In this document: positions 1 through 8,835 of the stretch, piece by piece
Layout: each line of letters begins with the position of its first letter
Position numbering within the stretch: the stretch's first letter is position 1
Assembly (NCBI RefSeq): GCF_006770265.1
Contig: NZ_CP017194.1
Span: 62,001-126,000, forward strand
Origin: Lactococcus carnosus
Lineage (GTDB): Bacteria > Bacillota > Bacilli > Lactobacillales > Streptococcaceae
Length of the DNA stretch: 64,000 nucleotides
Reading direction: 5' to 3'
Notes under the pieces: generated by a model
Database searches by the model: none
What the model saw: the letters and a program-made list of their open reading frames with translations, nothing else
Told to the model about the DNA's origin: nothing
Program-made: the position numbers and the translations under genes

Positions 1-1680
1 AAAGAATTGGCCATTTAGTTTGACGGTATCAATACCAATATGAATCAGTACCTCGACCCCTTGGTCAGATTTTATCCCAATAGCGTGATTGGTTTTGTAC
101 AAAGCTGTTACGCTCCCTTTTACAGGGGATACAAACAGCTTGTCATCTGTTATGATTGCACAGCCCTTGCCAATCATTTCCAGAGAGAAGACGTCATCTT
201 TTACTTGCTTGATCGGAACTAGCTTTCCAGATACAGGTGCTATGATCGTTGTGACACTTTGCTTGTTTCCTGCTGTCTGTTCACTAGCTGCTTGTTCAAG
301 TCCTTGTGCTGTATCCGTAGGCCTATGCTCCTTATATAAGAGATAAGAAATAACAAAAGAGACGATAAAGGCAATCCCACAACCGATACAAGCATTGATG
401 ATATTGGTCAGGCCTTTATCACCGATGTAGACGGGTAGGGTTAAGAGACCGGGAGAGCCAGAGGCAAACCGTCTAACACCCATCAAACCGATGAACAAGC
501 CGCCTACCCCACCACCTGCCATGGCAGCATATAGTGGTGTTTTAAAACGGACATTTATACCAAATAGTGCAGGCTCAGTGATGCCACATACGGCAGTGAT
601 GCCACTAGAAAATGCCAACTGCTTGATGTCACTCTTTTTAGTTTTGATACCGACGGCAAGTGCCGCCCCACCTTGGGCGATATTTGAGGGCAGGTTTCCT
701 GGGCCAATCATCGCATCATAGCCAAGTGTCATGATATTGTTAGCACCGATTGGAATAATACCATAATGTGTGCCAGTCATAACCAATAGTGGGAAGCAAG
801 CACCTAACAGAGTGGGCACTAGCCAGCCAGCTGTTCTATCCAAGAATATGACGCCGCTCGCGATGTAATTCCCAACGACGTAGCCGACTGGTCCCAAAAT
901 AACTAGCGCAACTAGTCCTGTGATCAACACAGTGATCAATGGAACTATAAAAAAAGCAATCATCTTAGGTGAATATTTTTTCGCATAGCGCTCAATATAC
1001 GACATGAACCAGACTGTTAAGATAATCGGAATTACGGTTGAGGCATAGCTTGCATTGTAGATAGGTAAAAAGGCAAATTTGATGGCATTTCCACTCTCTT
1101 TAGACGCTGTTACCATGGCAATGAAGTTTGGATGTAAGAGTACCCCACCTAACATGGCTGCTAGGTAAGTGTTACACTTAAATTTCTTGGATGCAGAAAT
1201 GGCCAAGAATATCGGGAGAAAGTAGAAAGCAGCATCAGCCATGAAGTTAATAACTTGATAAACCGTTGATGTTGCGGGGTCGACCCATTTAAAGGCCGTG
1301 CAAAGGGCTAGTAAGGCTTTAAGCATTCCTGATGCTGTGATGACAGGTAGAATGGGTGTAAAGATACTTGAAATAATATCAATCAACCTCGTACCGATAT
1401 GCTGATTTTTCTTATCCTCGGATCCCCCATCTGAGAAGCCTAGCATCTCAATCAATAGGTCATATACTTTTTCAACATCGTTACCGATAATAACTTGATA
1501 TTGGCCGCCACCTTTTGTGACACCTAGCACACCTTGTAGTTGTTTTAAATCATTGGTGCTTGCTTTAGTATCATCAGTTAAATTGAATCGAAGCCGAGTG
1601 GCACAGTGGGTTAAGTTTTGAATGTTTTTTTTACCACCAACATGTGTGATCACTTGGTCGGCTAATTTTTTGTAGTCCAT
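1..1680 (-). CDS. bglP: PTS beta-glucoside transporter subunit EIIBCA (3' end beyond window)
   Basis: Membrane permease of the phosphotransferase system that imports and phosphorylates beta-glucosides. 560 residues are visible; the family is usually about 610-640, so only the end of EIIA is missing past base 1. The EIIB domain has its phospho-cysteine at C26 (motif THCATRLRF). A multi-span EIIC domain occupies roughly residues 100-460. In EIIA the two active-site histidines are H532 (TNHAIGI) and H547 (LIHIGIDTV), 15 residues apart as in EIIA-Glc. The ATG is preceded by AAAAAGGAGGTGCTA. It lies 23 bases behind a BglG-type regulator on the same strand and is presumably co-transcribed with it. 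Exact substrate is not readable from sequence. Confidence 0.93.
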   Translation of the reverse strand, partial: MDYKKLADQVITHVGGKKNIQNLTHCATRLRFNLTDDTKASTNDLKQLQGVLGVTKGGGQYQVIIGNDVEKVYDLLIEMLGFSDGGSEDKKNQHIGTRLIDIISSIFTPILPVITASGMLKALLALCTAFKWVDPATSTVYQVINFMADAAFYFLPIFLAISASKKFKCNTYLAAMLGGVLLHPNFIAMVTASKESGNAIKFAFLPIYNASYASTVIPIILTVWFMSYIERYAKKYSPKMIAFFIVPLITVLITGLVALVILGPVGYVVGNYIASGVIFLDRTAGWLVPTLLGACFPLLVMTGTHYGIIPIGANNIMTLGYDAMIGPGNLPSNIAQGGAALAVGIKTKKSDIKQLAFSSGITAVCGITEPALFGINVRFKTPLYAAMAGGGVGGLFIGLMGVRRFASGSPGLLTLPVYIGDKGLTNIINACIGCGIAFIVSFVISYLLYKEHRPTDTAQGLEQAASEQTAGNKQSVTTIIAPVSGKLVPIKQVKDDVFSLEMIGKGCAIITDDKLFVSPVKGSVTALYKTNHAIGIKSDQGVEVLIHIGIDTVKLNGQFF

Positions 1681-1703
1681 TAGCACCTCCTTTTTTAGGG
1701 CAT

Positions 1704-2540
1704 TTAATTTTGTGTGATGCGTCTGATATGAATTGTCAGATACATCACTTCGTCATTTGTTAAGTGAATATTATGGTGTTTTAAAAAATGGTCGTATATT
1801 TTTAAGGTACATAGATATTCTTCCTTATATTTTTGTTTTAGCATGACTAGAAAATCAGCATCATCGTCCTTGATTTCATTACCAGAAAAAACACGTTGAA
1901 TAAAGAACTTCATATGTGTGATAAATCGGTCATAGTGCAGAGAATGTTCATCTAATTCAATACCGATAAAATGGTATTTGATGATAGATAAAACTTGTTT
2001 AATCATGGTCATCGTTTGTTTAGCTTGTGATGTACCTGAATAATCTTGCGTTGCACTGACAAGATGCAACGCGATAAAGGCTGCCTCATCTTCGGGTAGG
2101 TTAATCTTAAGCTTTTGCTGAATAATCTCTAATGATTCCTGCCCAATCATAAATTCATGGTGGTAAAATTGTTTAATTTCCCATAATAAGGCATTTTTGA
2201 TTATCAGACCTTCCTTTTCCCGCTCTATTGCAAATTGGATGTGGTCAGCAAGTGTCAAATAGATGTTATCTGACAACTGAGTGCCCAAAGACGTTTTAGC
2301 ATACTCCACAATGTCATTTGTTGCTTGAATTGTTGCTAAGGGTAGGCCTGTGAAGAGTGTCTCAAGGTTACTTAGGGCTTGCTTGGATTGTAGTCGATAA
2401 ATTTTATCGATTTTTTCTGGGTCGATCTCCATACCAATTTTTTTTAGATAGCCGATACCACACCCCATGACCAGCACTTCATGATTCAGGTCATCACTTG
2501 AACGAATAATATTATTATTAATGATTTTTTCAATTTCCAA
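1704..2540 (-). CDS. bglG: BglG/LicT-family transcription antiterminator, TTG start
   Basis: RNA-binding antiterminator of the BglG/LicT family: an N-terminal co-antiterminator (CAT) domain over about residues 1-55 followed by two PTS regulation domains (PRD1, PRD2) whose histidines are phosphorylated by PTS proteins. The protein should begin LEIEKIINNN, because a TTG codon at 2540 follows a strong AAGGAGGTAAGCGA ribosome site and matches the family's usual MEIKKIINNN start. The open frame continues 41 codons further upstream, but that part is the RNA leader containing a RAT and a terminator. Length 278 residues, normal for the family. It sits immediately upstream of the EIIBCA gene that it probably controls. 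Confidence 0.93.
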   Translation of the reverse strand: MEIEKIINNNIIRSSDDLNHEVLVMGCGIGYLKKIGMEIDPEKIDKIYRLQSKQALSNLETLFTGLPLATIQATNDIVEYAKTSLGTQLSDNIYLTLADHIQFAIEREKEGLIIKNALLWEIKQFYHHEFMIGQESLEIIQQKLKINLPEDEAAFIALHLVSATQDYSGTSQAKQTMTMIKQVLSIIKYHFIGIELDEHSLHYDRFITHMKFFIQRVFSGNEIKDDDADFLVMLKQKYKEEYLCTLKIYDHFLKHHNIHLTNDEVMYLTIHIRRITQN

Positions 2541-2627
2541 TCGCTTACCTCCTTTCTTGCTTAATTTGTTTGCGGCAATTGTCATAAAGATGACATCTGC
2601 TATGGATTCTCCCCAATTTTTGTACGC

Positions 2628-2674
2628 AAAAAAGACCATACTTTTTACACACAAATAAAACATCTGCGTATGTC
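2628..2674 (-). terminator. Leader terminator of bglG operon
   Basis: On the minus strand GACATAC (2674-2668) can pair with GTATGGTC (2641-2634), with one bulged base, directly before a run of six T. It begins right where the RAT ends, the normal arrangement for an antitermination switch. Confidence 0.6.
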
Positions 2675-2704
2675 GGTATAGCCTGCATGACCAGTCACAA
2701 TCTT
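2675..2704 (-). promoter_or_regulatory. RAT (ribonucleic antiterminator) upstream of bglG
   Basis: Minus-strand RNA reads AAGATTGTGACTGGTCATGC followed by AGGCTATACC. This matches the LicT/SacY/BglG target pattern (GATTGTTACTG..., then GCAGGC...ACC). It is placed between the promoter and the leader terminator, so the encoded BglG protein would bind it and allow read-through of its own operon. Confidence 0.8.
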
Positions 2705-2717
2705 CTTATACAATTTC

Positions 2718-2746
2718 AGTATAACATTTTTTTGAAAGCGCTTCAA
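2718..2746 (-). promoter_or_regulatory. bglG promoter with cre-like site over the -35
   Basis: Minus strand: -35 TTGAAG (2746-2741), 17-base spacer, -10 TATACT (2723-2718). TGAAAGCGCTTCAA at 2733-2746 (plus strand) fits the CcpA cre consensus at 12 of 14 positions and covers the -35, so carbon catabolite repression by CcpA is expected. Confidence 0.75.
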
Positions 2747-2788
2747 TGGTTTTTGGAGTTAAATATGAAATAGTTGGATTTTATTAGT

Positions 2789-2814
2789 AAAAACTATACT
2801 ATAATAGTAGTTTT
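2789..2814. terminator. Terminator downstream of NUDIX gene
   Basis: A-rich arm AAAAACTATA and arm TAGTAGTTTT can pair around a short AT loop, giving a hairpin with T runs on the minus strand. It separates the NUDIX gene from the bglG promoter. Confidence 0.55.
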
Positions 2815-2835
2815 CAGGACTGTTTATTGCTGTCC

Positions 2836-3339
2836 TCATTGTCCGTTTTCACGAAACCAAGCTTTATCACTAGCTTCATTTTCAGTCAATATTTTATGCA
2901 TGGTGCGTTGCGCTTGAGGAACAAACATCTTTGGTTCAGGAGAAACAGGTATAAATTTCACTTCGAGTGTTTCATCACCATCTGCATGGATACTACCGCC
3001 GACTAACTTTACTTCAAAGCCAATGGCGATGTTTTCTTGTGCGTCACCCCAAGAATTTTTATCATTAATATTCGTAGAAAGTCCTAAAATGCGGACAACT
3101 TCGACATCAAGACCCGTTTCTTCTTTAAATTCGCGAACGACAGCTTGCATAGGTGATTCCCCGTACTCTAGAAAACCACCTGGGAATCCCCAACCTGTAT
3201 CAGGAGAGTCGGCCCGTCGTTCTAGTAGAATTTCAGAACGATCAGCACGCCAAAGCACGCCAAATGCGGTCACAAAAATCATTCCCGTATGTCCGACGAG
3301 GGCCCGCATATCTGCAATATAATTTTTTTCTGTCATCAT
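2836..3339 (-). CDS. NUDIX hydrolase
   Basis: Hydrolase of nucleoside diphosphates linked to another moiety; substrate unknown. The complete NUDIX box (GX5EX7REUXEEXGU) is present around residues 54-76, with the segment GGFLEYGE and the metal-binding run REFKEETGL. 167 residues. Two adjacent ATG codons are possible starts (MMTEKN); AAAGAAGT precedes them. It is a single gene ending in a terminator and is not obviously coupled to the bgl operon. Similar to the 8-oxo-dGTP/ADP-ribose type of NUDIX proteins in length, but nothing in the sequence settles the substrate. Confidence 0.88.
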   Translation of the reverse strand: MMTEKNYIADMRALVGHTGMIFVTAFGVLWRADRSEILLERRADSPDTGWGFPGGFLEYGESPMQAVVREFKEETGLDVEVVRILGLSTNINDKNSWGDAQENIAIGFEVKLVGGSIHADGDETLEVKFIPVSPEPKMFVPQAQRTMHKILTENEASDKAWFRENGQ

Positions 3340-3399
3340 TGACTTCTTTCATGATTGATAGCTAAATTCTACCATATTTATCTAAGTAAGCGGTGAGGT

Positions 3400-3443
3400 A
3401 ACCCATTAATGAGGTGGGTTAAGCATCGCCATATCAGGCGATG
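3400..3443. repeat. Two tandem hairpins upstream of GNAT gene
   Basis: AACCCA/TGGGTT (3400-3420) and CATCGCC/GGCGATG (3424-3443) form adjacent stem-loops just before an extended -10 (TGATAGAAT). They could insulate the divergent NUDIX and GNAT genes or serve as an operator; no T run follows. Confidence 0.45.
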
Positions 3444-3500
3444 TTGTGATAGAATAAGAATGAATTGTTTAACAGGATAAAAAATGACAAGGGGATAACC

Positions 3501-3947
3501 ATGGATAAGACATTTAAACTAGCTCCGCTTGATGCCAGTAATTTAGCTGCATCTGTTGCATTATTCATTGATACATTTACGCAAGCACCCTGGTATGATA
3601 AATTTGAATCGACAAAACAAGTCGAGACTTTTTTTGAAAATCATCTGGCCAATAATTATTTTGTTGGCTATGTTTTATATGCTGGAGAAACGGTCATTGC
3701 CCTAAGCCTTGGCTTTAAAAAGCCATGGATAAATGGGATGGAGTATTATATTGATCAATTTTGTGTTGGTATCTCTTATCAAGGGCAGGGCCTTGGCAGT
3801 CAATTTATGCAGCTGATTGAGGCAGATATTAGTCGCAAGAGTATAGGTGCAATCATACTCAATACTGAAGCAGGCTATCCAGCAGAGCAATTTTATCTTA
3901 AAAATGGCTTTGAGGTGTTAAAAGGTCTCATGATCCTTGCAAAATAA
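3501..3947 (+). CDS. GNAT-family N-acetyltransferase
   Basis: Acetyl-CoA dependent acetyltransferase with unknown acceptor. The acetyl-CoA binding motif A is visible as VGISYQGQGLGSQFMQ near residues 93-108 (R/QxxGxG/A pattern), followed by the typical NTEAGYPAEQFYLKNGF end of the fold. 148 residues when started at the ATG at 3501, which has AAGGGG seven bases upstream; an upstream TTG in frame lacks a ribosome site. The CorA-like gene follows after 35 bases on the same strand, so the two may be co-transcribed. Confidence 0.85.
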   Translation: MDKTFKLAPLDASNLAASVALFIDTFTQAPWYDKFESTKQVETFFENHLANNYFVGYVLYAGETVIALSLGFKKPWINGMEYYIDQFCVGISYQGQGLGSQFMQLIEADISRKSIGAIILNTEAGYPAEQFYLKNGFEVLKGLMILAK

Positions 3948-3982
3948 GTCAACCATCAGATAAGAAAAATGGAGAAACTAAC

Positions 3983-4885
3983 ATGATTCGCAATATACAA
4001 TTAACAAAAGAGTTGAATTGGATTAATATCAAGACAAACGATAAGCTAGCACTAGGCCAATTTTATGAAACCCATGAGATAGATGCAGAAATTGTCGATT
4101 ATTCGCTAGATAAAAATGAGCGTGCCCACTTAGATTATGATCAAGCAACCAACACATTCGTCTTAATCTTTAATGTCTTAAATCGGACTAAGGTTGCCCA
4201 TCACTACGAAACGATTCCCATGACCTTTATTGTTAAAGATAATACGCTCTTAACCGTATCCAATCAAAATAATCATTATATTTGTGAGATGATGATTAAG
4301 CAAGTGGCTTCAAAAGAAATCAGTAGTCTATTTCATTTCTTATTTAGCAGCCTATTTCTTGTTGTTGATGCTTTTTTCCCTTATGTGGAAGCAATGGATC
4401 AGGACATTAAGCGAATCAATACAAAGCTAAAAGAAAAAACAACGAAACAAAATCTCTTATCTTTATCCGATTTGGATACTGGTATCATCTATCTTGTCTC
4501 GTCATCTAAGCAAAATGTTGTTTTGATTGAGCAAGTCAAAGCCCACCAAATCTTTAGACTACTAACAGAAGTTGAAAAAGAACGCCTAGATGATGTCCTG
4601 ATTGAAACAAAGCAGTTATCTGAAATGGCACAACTATCGTCACAAATTTTACAACAATTGTCGGGTACTTATAATAATATCCTGAACAATAACTTGAATG
4701 ATACCATGAAAATATTGACAGTTTTGTCTATTTTAATGACGATTCCAACGATTATTACAGGATTCTTTGGTATGAATATGCCACTACCTTTAGAACATAA
4801 TGTCTTTGGCTGGGGGATTACGCTCGTGATGAGTGCCGTTGTATGGGGTGTTCTGTCAGTCATTTTGAGAAGGATAATCAAATAA
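3983..4885 (+). CDS. CorA-family divalent cation transporter
   Basis: Membrane Mg2+/Co2+ channel-type transporter. A long cytoplasmic alpha/beta and helical N-terminal region is followed by two C-terminal membrane helices (about residues 243-262 and 272-292). The signature GMN follows the first helix (GFFGMNMPLP), although the usual MPEL after it is replaced by MPLP. 300 residues, typical length. Ribosome site GGAG. It closely follows the GNAT gene and is followed by a 24-base palindrome. Metal specificity cannot be read from sequence. Confidence 0.9.
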   Translation: MIRNIQLTKELNWINIKTNDKLALGQFYETHEIDAEIVDYSLDKNERAHLDYDQATNTFVLIFNVLNRTKVAHHYETIPMTFIVKDNTLLTVSNQNNHYICEMMIKQVASKEISSLFHFLFSSLFLVVDAFFPYVEAMDQDIKRINTKLKEKTTKQNLLSLSDLDTGIIYLVSSSKQNVVLIEQVKAHQIFRLLTEVEKERLDDVLIETKQLSEMAQLSSQILQQLSGTYNNILNNNLNDTMKILTVLSILMTIPTIITGFFGMNMPLPLEHNVFGWGITLVMSAVVWGVLSVILRRIIK

Positions 4886-4888
4886 TAA

Positions 4889-4912
4889 GCTAACTACCAT
4901 ATGGTAGTTAGC
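4889..4912. repeat. 24-base perfect palindrome after corA-like gene
   Basis: Each half reads GCTAACTACCAT and its reverse complement, with no spacer. It starts 4 bases after the corA stop codon and ends about 28 bases before the extended -10 of the next gene. It could be a terminator lacking a T run or an operator. Confidence 0.6.
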
Positions 4913-4939
4913 AAATGGCATCCGAAACTTTTGCTATTT

Positions 4940-4948
4940 TGGTATAAT
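4940..4948 (+). promoter_or_regulatory. Extended -10 promoter giving a leaderless mRNA
   Basis: TGGTATAAT is a perfect extended -10. The ATG of the methyltransferase is 7 bases past the end of the -10, where transcription would start; no Shine-Dalgarno site lies between. Confidence 0.65.
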
Positions 4949-4954
4949 AAAGAA

Positions 4955-5701
4955 ATGACGACAGAACCAATACTTAACCCAAATGAAAGAATCGATCAAC
5001 TCGCGACTAATGATGTCAAAATCATTCAGTCACGTGATGTTTTTTCTTATTCCATAGATGCTGTTCTCCTAAGTCGCTTTCCCAATATCCCTAAACGTGG
5101 GCAAATTGTTGACTTGTGTGCCGGAAATGGGGCAGTCGGGCTATTTGCAAGTAGCAGTACAACCGCAACTATCCTGGAAGTCGAACTACAAGAACGTCTG
5201 GCAGATATGGCCCAGCGTTCGGTTGCATTAAATGACTTAGGTGAGCAAGTGAAAGTGATTCATGATGATTTGGCAAATACCTTAAGGCATATCAAACCAT
5301 CTAGTACAGACTTGATTTTCTGTAACCCGCCCTATTTTAAACTAGATGAAAAATCTCGTGTTAATGAAAGTGAGCACTATCTATTGGCTCGCCATGAATT
5401 AGCGACGAATTTGGATGTGATTTGTAAGGTTAGCCAGCAATTGCTAAAGACAAATGGTCATCTCGCTATGGTACATAGACCGGATCGTTTTTTTGAAATT
5501 ATAGAGACCATGAAAAAGTACCATCTTGTGCCAAAACGGATTCAGTTTGTCTATCCTAAAGCAGATCGAGATGCCAATATCCTATTGATCGATGCCATTA
5601 AGGATGGGAAACCAGGTGGTGAGAAATTCCTGCCACCGCTCATCATCCATAAGCTAGACGGTAGTTATACAGATGAGGTACATCACATTTATTATGGCTA
5701 A
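4955..5701 (+). CDS. tRNA1(Val) A37 N6-methyltransferase-like protein (TrmN6/YabB family)
   Basis: SAM-dependent methyltransferase with the class I motif [13 protein letters not shown] (about residues 50-61) and the N6-adenine methyltransferase catalytic motif NPPYF (about residue 123), as in the TrmN6 family that modifies A37 of tRNA. Homology assignment is by motif and the start [14 protein letters not shown]-like N terminus. The start is placed at the ATG at 4955 ([14 protein letters not shown]), giving 248 residues; the longer frame starts inside the promoter. Overlaps the GIY-YIG gene by 8 bases, a pairing common in Firmicutes. Confidence 0.87.
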   Translation: MTTEPILNPNERIDQLATNDVKIIQSRDVFSYSIDAVLLSRFPNIPKRGQIVDLCAGNGAVGLFASSSTTATILEVELQERLADMAQRSVALNDLGEQVKVIHDDLANTLRHIKPSSTDLIFCNPPYFKLDEKSRVNESEHYLLARHELATNLDVICKVSQQLLKTNGHLAMVHRPDRFFEIIETMKKYHLVPKRIQFVYPKADRDANILLIDAIKDGKPGGEKFLPPLIIHKLDGSYTDEVHHIYYG

Positions 5702-5960
5702 TCATTATTTTTATGTCCTCTTATGTGCCGACAATACACTTTATGGGGGCTATACGACTGACTTACAAAAACGACTAGAGACACATAATGCTGGAAAAGG
5801 GGCCAAGTATACCCAGCCAAGACGTCCAGTTCAGCTGATCTACTCGGAACTCTTTACAGACAAGTCCCAAGCCATGAGTCGAGAGTACTGGTTTAAAAAA
5901 ACGTTGAAACAACGCGCAAAAAAAGAAGCATTTTTACGTGAAAAAGGCGTCTTTTTATAA
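5694..5960 (+). CDS. GIY-YIG nuclease-domain protein (YazA/UPF0213 family)
   Basis: Small single-domain protein of the UvrC/GIY-YIG superfamily; motif [15 protein letters not shown] at the N terminus represents the GIY...YIG pair, followed by the conserved Arg and His of QKRLETHN. A start at [10 protein letters not shown] gives 88 residues, standard for the UPF0213 family; it overlaps the stop codon of the preceding methyltransferase gene, which indicates translational coupling. The cellular role of this family is not established. A strong terminator follows. Confidence 0.88.
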   Translation: MANHYFYVLLCADNTLYGGYTTDLQKRLETHNAGKGAKYTQPRRPVQLIYSELFTDKSQAMSREYWFKKTLKQRAKKEAFLREKGVFL

Positions 5961-5965
5961 CATAA

Positions 5966-6006
5966 AAATGCCTACCAGTTTCTTTGGACTGATAGGTATT
6001 TTTTGT
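5966..6006. terminator. Bidirectional terminator
   Basis: AAATGCCTACCAGT pairs over 14 positions (two G-U) with ACTGATAGGTATTT, followed by T-rich DNA. It serves the plus-strand operon and probably the convergent ykuJ gene. Confidence 0.85.
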
Positions 6007-6009
6007 TGT

Positions 6010-6234
6010 TTAATAAATTAGATCAAAAACTTCCATCGCAACCAAGTCGATGCTATCAAAATCTGAAGTTTCTTTGATTTTTGGATACTTGACGATAAAG
6101 ACTTGATTGTCGCCATCAAAGCTAACAGTGATTTGTACTTCTTCGTTTTTTTCGAAGTTAAAGGTGTCTTTAGGATCACCAGAGTCAATAAGTTTTTCTA
6201 GTCGATTGATAATAGCAGAGAGATGAGATTTCAT
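6010..6234 (-). CDS. ykuJ: YkuJ-family small protein (DUF1797)
   Basis: A 74-residue soluble protein resembling the YkuJ family of Firmicutes: an N-terminal helix (MKSHLSAIINRLEKLIDSG) followed by a beta-rich part rich in acidic residues (VQITVSFDG, VFIVKYP). No catalytic motif is visible and the function of the family is unknown. It lies downstream of the glycolipid glycosyltransferase genes on the same strand, separated by 58 bases that contain a hairpin. Confidence 0.78.
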   Translation of the reverse strand: MKSHLSAIINRLEKLIDSGDPKDTFNFEKNEEVQITVSFDGDNQVFIVKYPKIKETSDFDSIDLVAMEVFDLIY

Positions 6235-6255
6235 TTTTACAGAGTCCTTTATTTT

Positions 6256-6292
6256 AAATAGTGAGATGATTTTGTTGCTTAAATCACTATTT
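6256..6292. terminator. Hairpin between glycosyltransferase gene and ykuJ
   Basis: AAATAGTGA (6256-6264) pairs perfectly with TCACTATTT (6284-6292), flanked by T-rich DNA. It may partly terminate transcription coming from the glycosyltransferase operon. Confidence 0.5.
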
Positions 6293-7624
6293 TTATTTTA
6301 ACTTTATTTTACCATACTTCTTTAGAATTTTGGCATGTTTGATTGCTTTTTTTGCAAAATAGGCGACTTTTTTTGGTGTTCTAACAACTGTTTTGACCGT
6401 TTTAGCAGGCGCTTGTCGAAATAGTCTAGCTGTTTGTCTGGGTATGGATTCTCCTTTTTGGGCTAAATAGTGATTATTTGAGATAATCTTATCTAGATAG
6501 AACTCATAGACACGCGCAGCAAAACATTCTGCTGAAATTGCATAAAGCTTTTGATTGTATTTTTCCTGGTCAAAAGCAGGTGTTGTCGAAATAGCTTTTA
6601 AGATCGTATCAGGTATGTGGGTGTCATCTTCAAAGAGACAGCCAAAGGCAGGATCAGTAATTAAGGTTCTGAGATAGGCATTATCAGCTGCTAAAACTGG
6701 GGTTCCTGAGGCAAGTGCTTCAATATAAGTTAAGCCTTGTGTTTCACTGGTAGAAGCTGAGATGAAAAAATCGGCAGCTTTATAGTAATAGGCTGTCTGA
6801 CTGTTATCAACTAGGCCAGTAAATACAACGATATCAGTCAGGTTAAGATCAGAAACAAGTTTTTGTAGCTTGTCCTGGTAAGGTCCGCTACCGACAATCA
6901 CAAGTTTGACTGATACTTGGTCACGAATCGTACTAAGCTTAGTGATAATTGCTTGAATATTTTTTTCTTCAGCTAAACGTGATAAAGATAACAACATGAT
7001 ATCCTGTTGTCTAATGCCAAGACTTGTACGTAGTTTAGCAACATCTGCCTGAGTAATCTCTGGTCGTACAAATTTATCTAATTTTATGCCAGTTGGGATA
7101 ACGCGTTTTTCGATTGACACACCGTATTGATTGATTGTATCCATTACGATATCACTAGGTGCGATCACACCGTCTACACCATGTAGATAGTTTTTGATGA
7201 TATACTTGACCATGCTTGGTCTAATAATTCGTCCCTTTGCAATATAATGCACGTAGTCTTCATACTTGGTATGAAGTGTATGAATGACTGGTATCTTGAG
7301 TTGTCTGGCAACCAATTTACCAAGCATGCCAACGCCGAATTCAGTTTGTGTATGGATGATATCAAGATGGTAAGTCTGAGCAACTTGATAGGCAGCAACG
7401 ACCCCTTTGAGGACAATGCGGCGTTCGGCTAATGAGATTAGCGGAATACTCCGTAAGCGAATAACATTTTTTTCATCATTTTCGGGATCAACTTGCGGAT
7501 CTGTTGTCGTGAAAATAAAGACATTATGTCCCATACTTGTGAGCTGGTTGGCTAAGGTTTCTATAGACGTTGCAACGCCAGAAACTTGTGGCAAGTAAGA
7601 GTCAGTGAAAAGACCAATTCTCAT
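6293..7624 (-). CDS. GT4-family glycosyltransferase, likely diacylglycerol glucosyltransferase
   Basis: Retaining GT-B glycosyltransferase. N terminus MRIGLFTDSYLPQVSGV is typical of GT4 enzymes that act on diacylglycerol; the C-terminal half carries GSGPYQDKL and the E-X7-E region SETQGLTYIEALASGTPV. By order next to a cpoA homologue it is probably the alpha-monoglucosyl-diacylglycerol synthase making the first membrane glycolipid and lipoteichoic acid anchor. Start set at the ATG at 7624 with AAAGGAG upstream, giving 443 residues; the longer frame begins inside the ribosome site. The last 60 residues are very basic (many K/R), which fits peripheral membrane binding. Confidence 0.87.
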   Translation of the reverse strand: MRIGLFTDSYLPQVSGVATSIETLANQLTSMGHNVFIFTTTDPQVDPENDEKNVIRLRSIPLISLAERRIVLKGVVAAYQVAQTYHLDIIHTQTEFGVGMLGKLVARQLKIPVIHTLHTKYEDYVHYIAKGRIIRPSMVKYIIKNYLHGVDGVIAPSDIVMDTINQYGVSIEKRVIPTGIKLDKFVRPEITQADVAKLRTSLGIRQQDIMLLSLSRLAEEKNIQAIITKLSTIRDQVSVKLVIVGSGPYQDKLQKLVSDLNLTDIVVFTGLVDNSQTAYYYKAADFFISASTSETQGLTYIEALASGTPVLAADNAYLRTLITDPAFGCLFEDDTHIPDTILKAISTTPAFDQEKYNQKLYAISAECFAARVYEFYLDKIISNNHYLAQKGESIPRQTARLFRQAPAKTVKTVVRTPKKVAYFAKKAIKHAKILKKYGKIKLK

Positions 7625-7726
7625 AATTACTCCTTTAGTGATCAAAGAATGGATAGCACAAACAATAGTTGATGCTTCAAGTAAGTGGCTGGATGTTGCT
7701 TTACCGATATGACACGATACGCATCA

Positions 7727-8725
7727 TTATTGTCCTAAAACTTGTTGATAAGCGGCTACTAATTGTGACGAGATATTCTCTATAGAGCGACTTTCTGCGA
7801 CCTGATAGCCGGCTGTACGTTTATCAATCTTACCAGCTAGTACATCTCTAAGTGCCGATGCAAATGCATCATTACTTGAGACGAGTGTTGCTGAGGTATT
7901 ATCAAGCCAACCTTCATAGACTGGTATTCGTCGTGCAACAACATGTTGATCTGAAGCAAGTGCTTCTAGGACAACAATCCCTTCAGTTTCTTCATTTGAA
8001 GGGAAGAAGAAGACATCACTTGCTGTCATAGCACCCTCATAGACGTCCCCTTTTATGTAACCAGGGAATTCGACATTTGCGGGGTGATTTTTTGTGACGA
8101 GTCGCCTTACGGAACGTGGGATTGTCCAAAGGTTTGTTTCTCCAAACCAGATAAACCTGACATCAGGCATCATTTCAGCGACTTTTACGAAATCATCGAT
8201 GCCCTTTCGCTTGAAGTAAAGGGCGGCACACATGACAATTTTTTGCGAATTATCTATCTTAAAATGCTTTTTAAAAGCAAGCTCCTTCTCGATAGATCGA
8301 CTGTATCTAGCGAGGTCAATCCCATTTGAAATCGCGATAATGGGTACGGTTACACCATAAGATGAGATCAGTTTTTTAGAGTACTCCGTGGGTGTGATAA
8401 CAAGGTCAGCACGACTATACAAGAAGGTAAGATATCTTCTGATAAGCGGTGCTAGTAGGTTTGACCCAATAAAAGAATTTCTAAAGTCTTCTTCTGTCGA
8501 GTGACCGTGGTAAATGACTTTTTTCCCCATTCGTTTAACGCGAAAAAGCAGCATGACGCTCCTGATGCCGTATGTATTAATATGAGCAATGTCGAAATCC
8601 TCGTGAGGATCTGTTGTATAGTCAATGCCAGCAATCTCTAATGCGCGTTTTTGATGGTAGATTGCGCGGCCAATGCCCGATTTACGTAGGAATTTTTCGG
8701 CTTCCAAATATAATAAAATTTTCAT
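7727..8725 (-). CDS. cpoA: CpoA-like GT4 glycosyltransferase (second sugar of glycolipid)
   Basis: The N terminus MKILLYLEAEKFLRKSGIGR and the segment YHGHSTEEDFRNSFIGSNLL strongly recall pneumococcal CpoA, which transfers galactose to monoglucosyl-diacylglycerol. A GT-B fold C-terminal half has FPSNEETEGIVVLEALA (E-X7-E motif). 332 residues, normal. It is the first gene of a two-gene unit with the glucosyltransferase 102 bases downstream, the same order as in streptococci. The predicted transcription start is only 4-5 bases before the ATG and no ribosome site is visible. Confidence 0.87.
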   Translation of the reverse strand: MKILLYLEAEKFLRKSGIGRAIYHQKRALEIAGIDYTTDPHEDFDIAHINTYGIRSVMLLFRVKRMGKKVIYHGHSTEEDFRNSFIGSNLLAPLIRRYLTFLYSRADLVITPTEYSKKLISSYGVTVPIIAISNGIDLARYSRSIEKELAFKKHFKIDNSQKIVMCAALYFKRKGIDDFVKVAEMMPDVRFIWFGETNLWTIPRSVRRLVTKNHPANVEFPGYIKGDVYEGAMTASDVFFFPSNEETEGIVVLEALASDQHVVARRIPVYEGWLDNTSATLVSSNDAFASALRDVLAGKIDKRTAGYQVAESRSIENISSQLVAAYQQVLGQ

Positions 8726-8736
8726 AACTTATGTCT

Positions 8737-8745
8737 ATTATATCA
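8737..8745 (-). promoter_or_regulatory. Extended -10 promoter of cpoA, nearly leaderless
   Basis: Minus strand TGATATAAT is an extended -10. Its distance to the ATG at 8725 leaves only about 4-5 transcribed bases before the start codon. Confidence 0.6.
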
Positions 8746-8835
8746 GAAAATAATAAGGAAAAATCAGACTAGCGGTGTAGATTACAAAAAAAACAAATAA
8801 TTAGTAAAAAAAAAGGTATTTAATTAAAAAAGGGG

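Noticed and set aside
2541-2663. N-terminal extension of the first BglG protein
   Set aside because: The region contains the leader terminator and lies next to the RAT; the family start is at the TTG behind AAGGAGGT.
7247-7432. Plus-strand frame within the glycosyltransferase gene
   Set aside because: Shadow of the minus-strand glycosyltransferase; no independent support.
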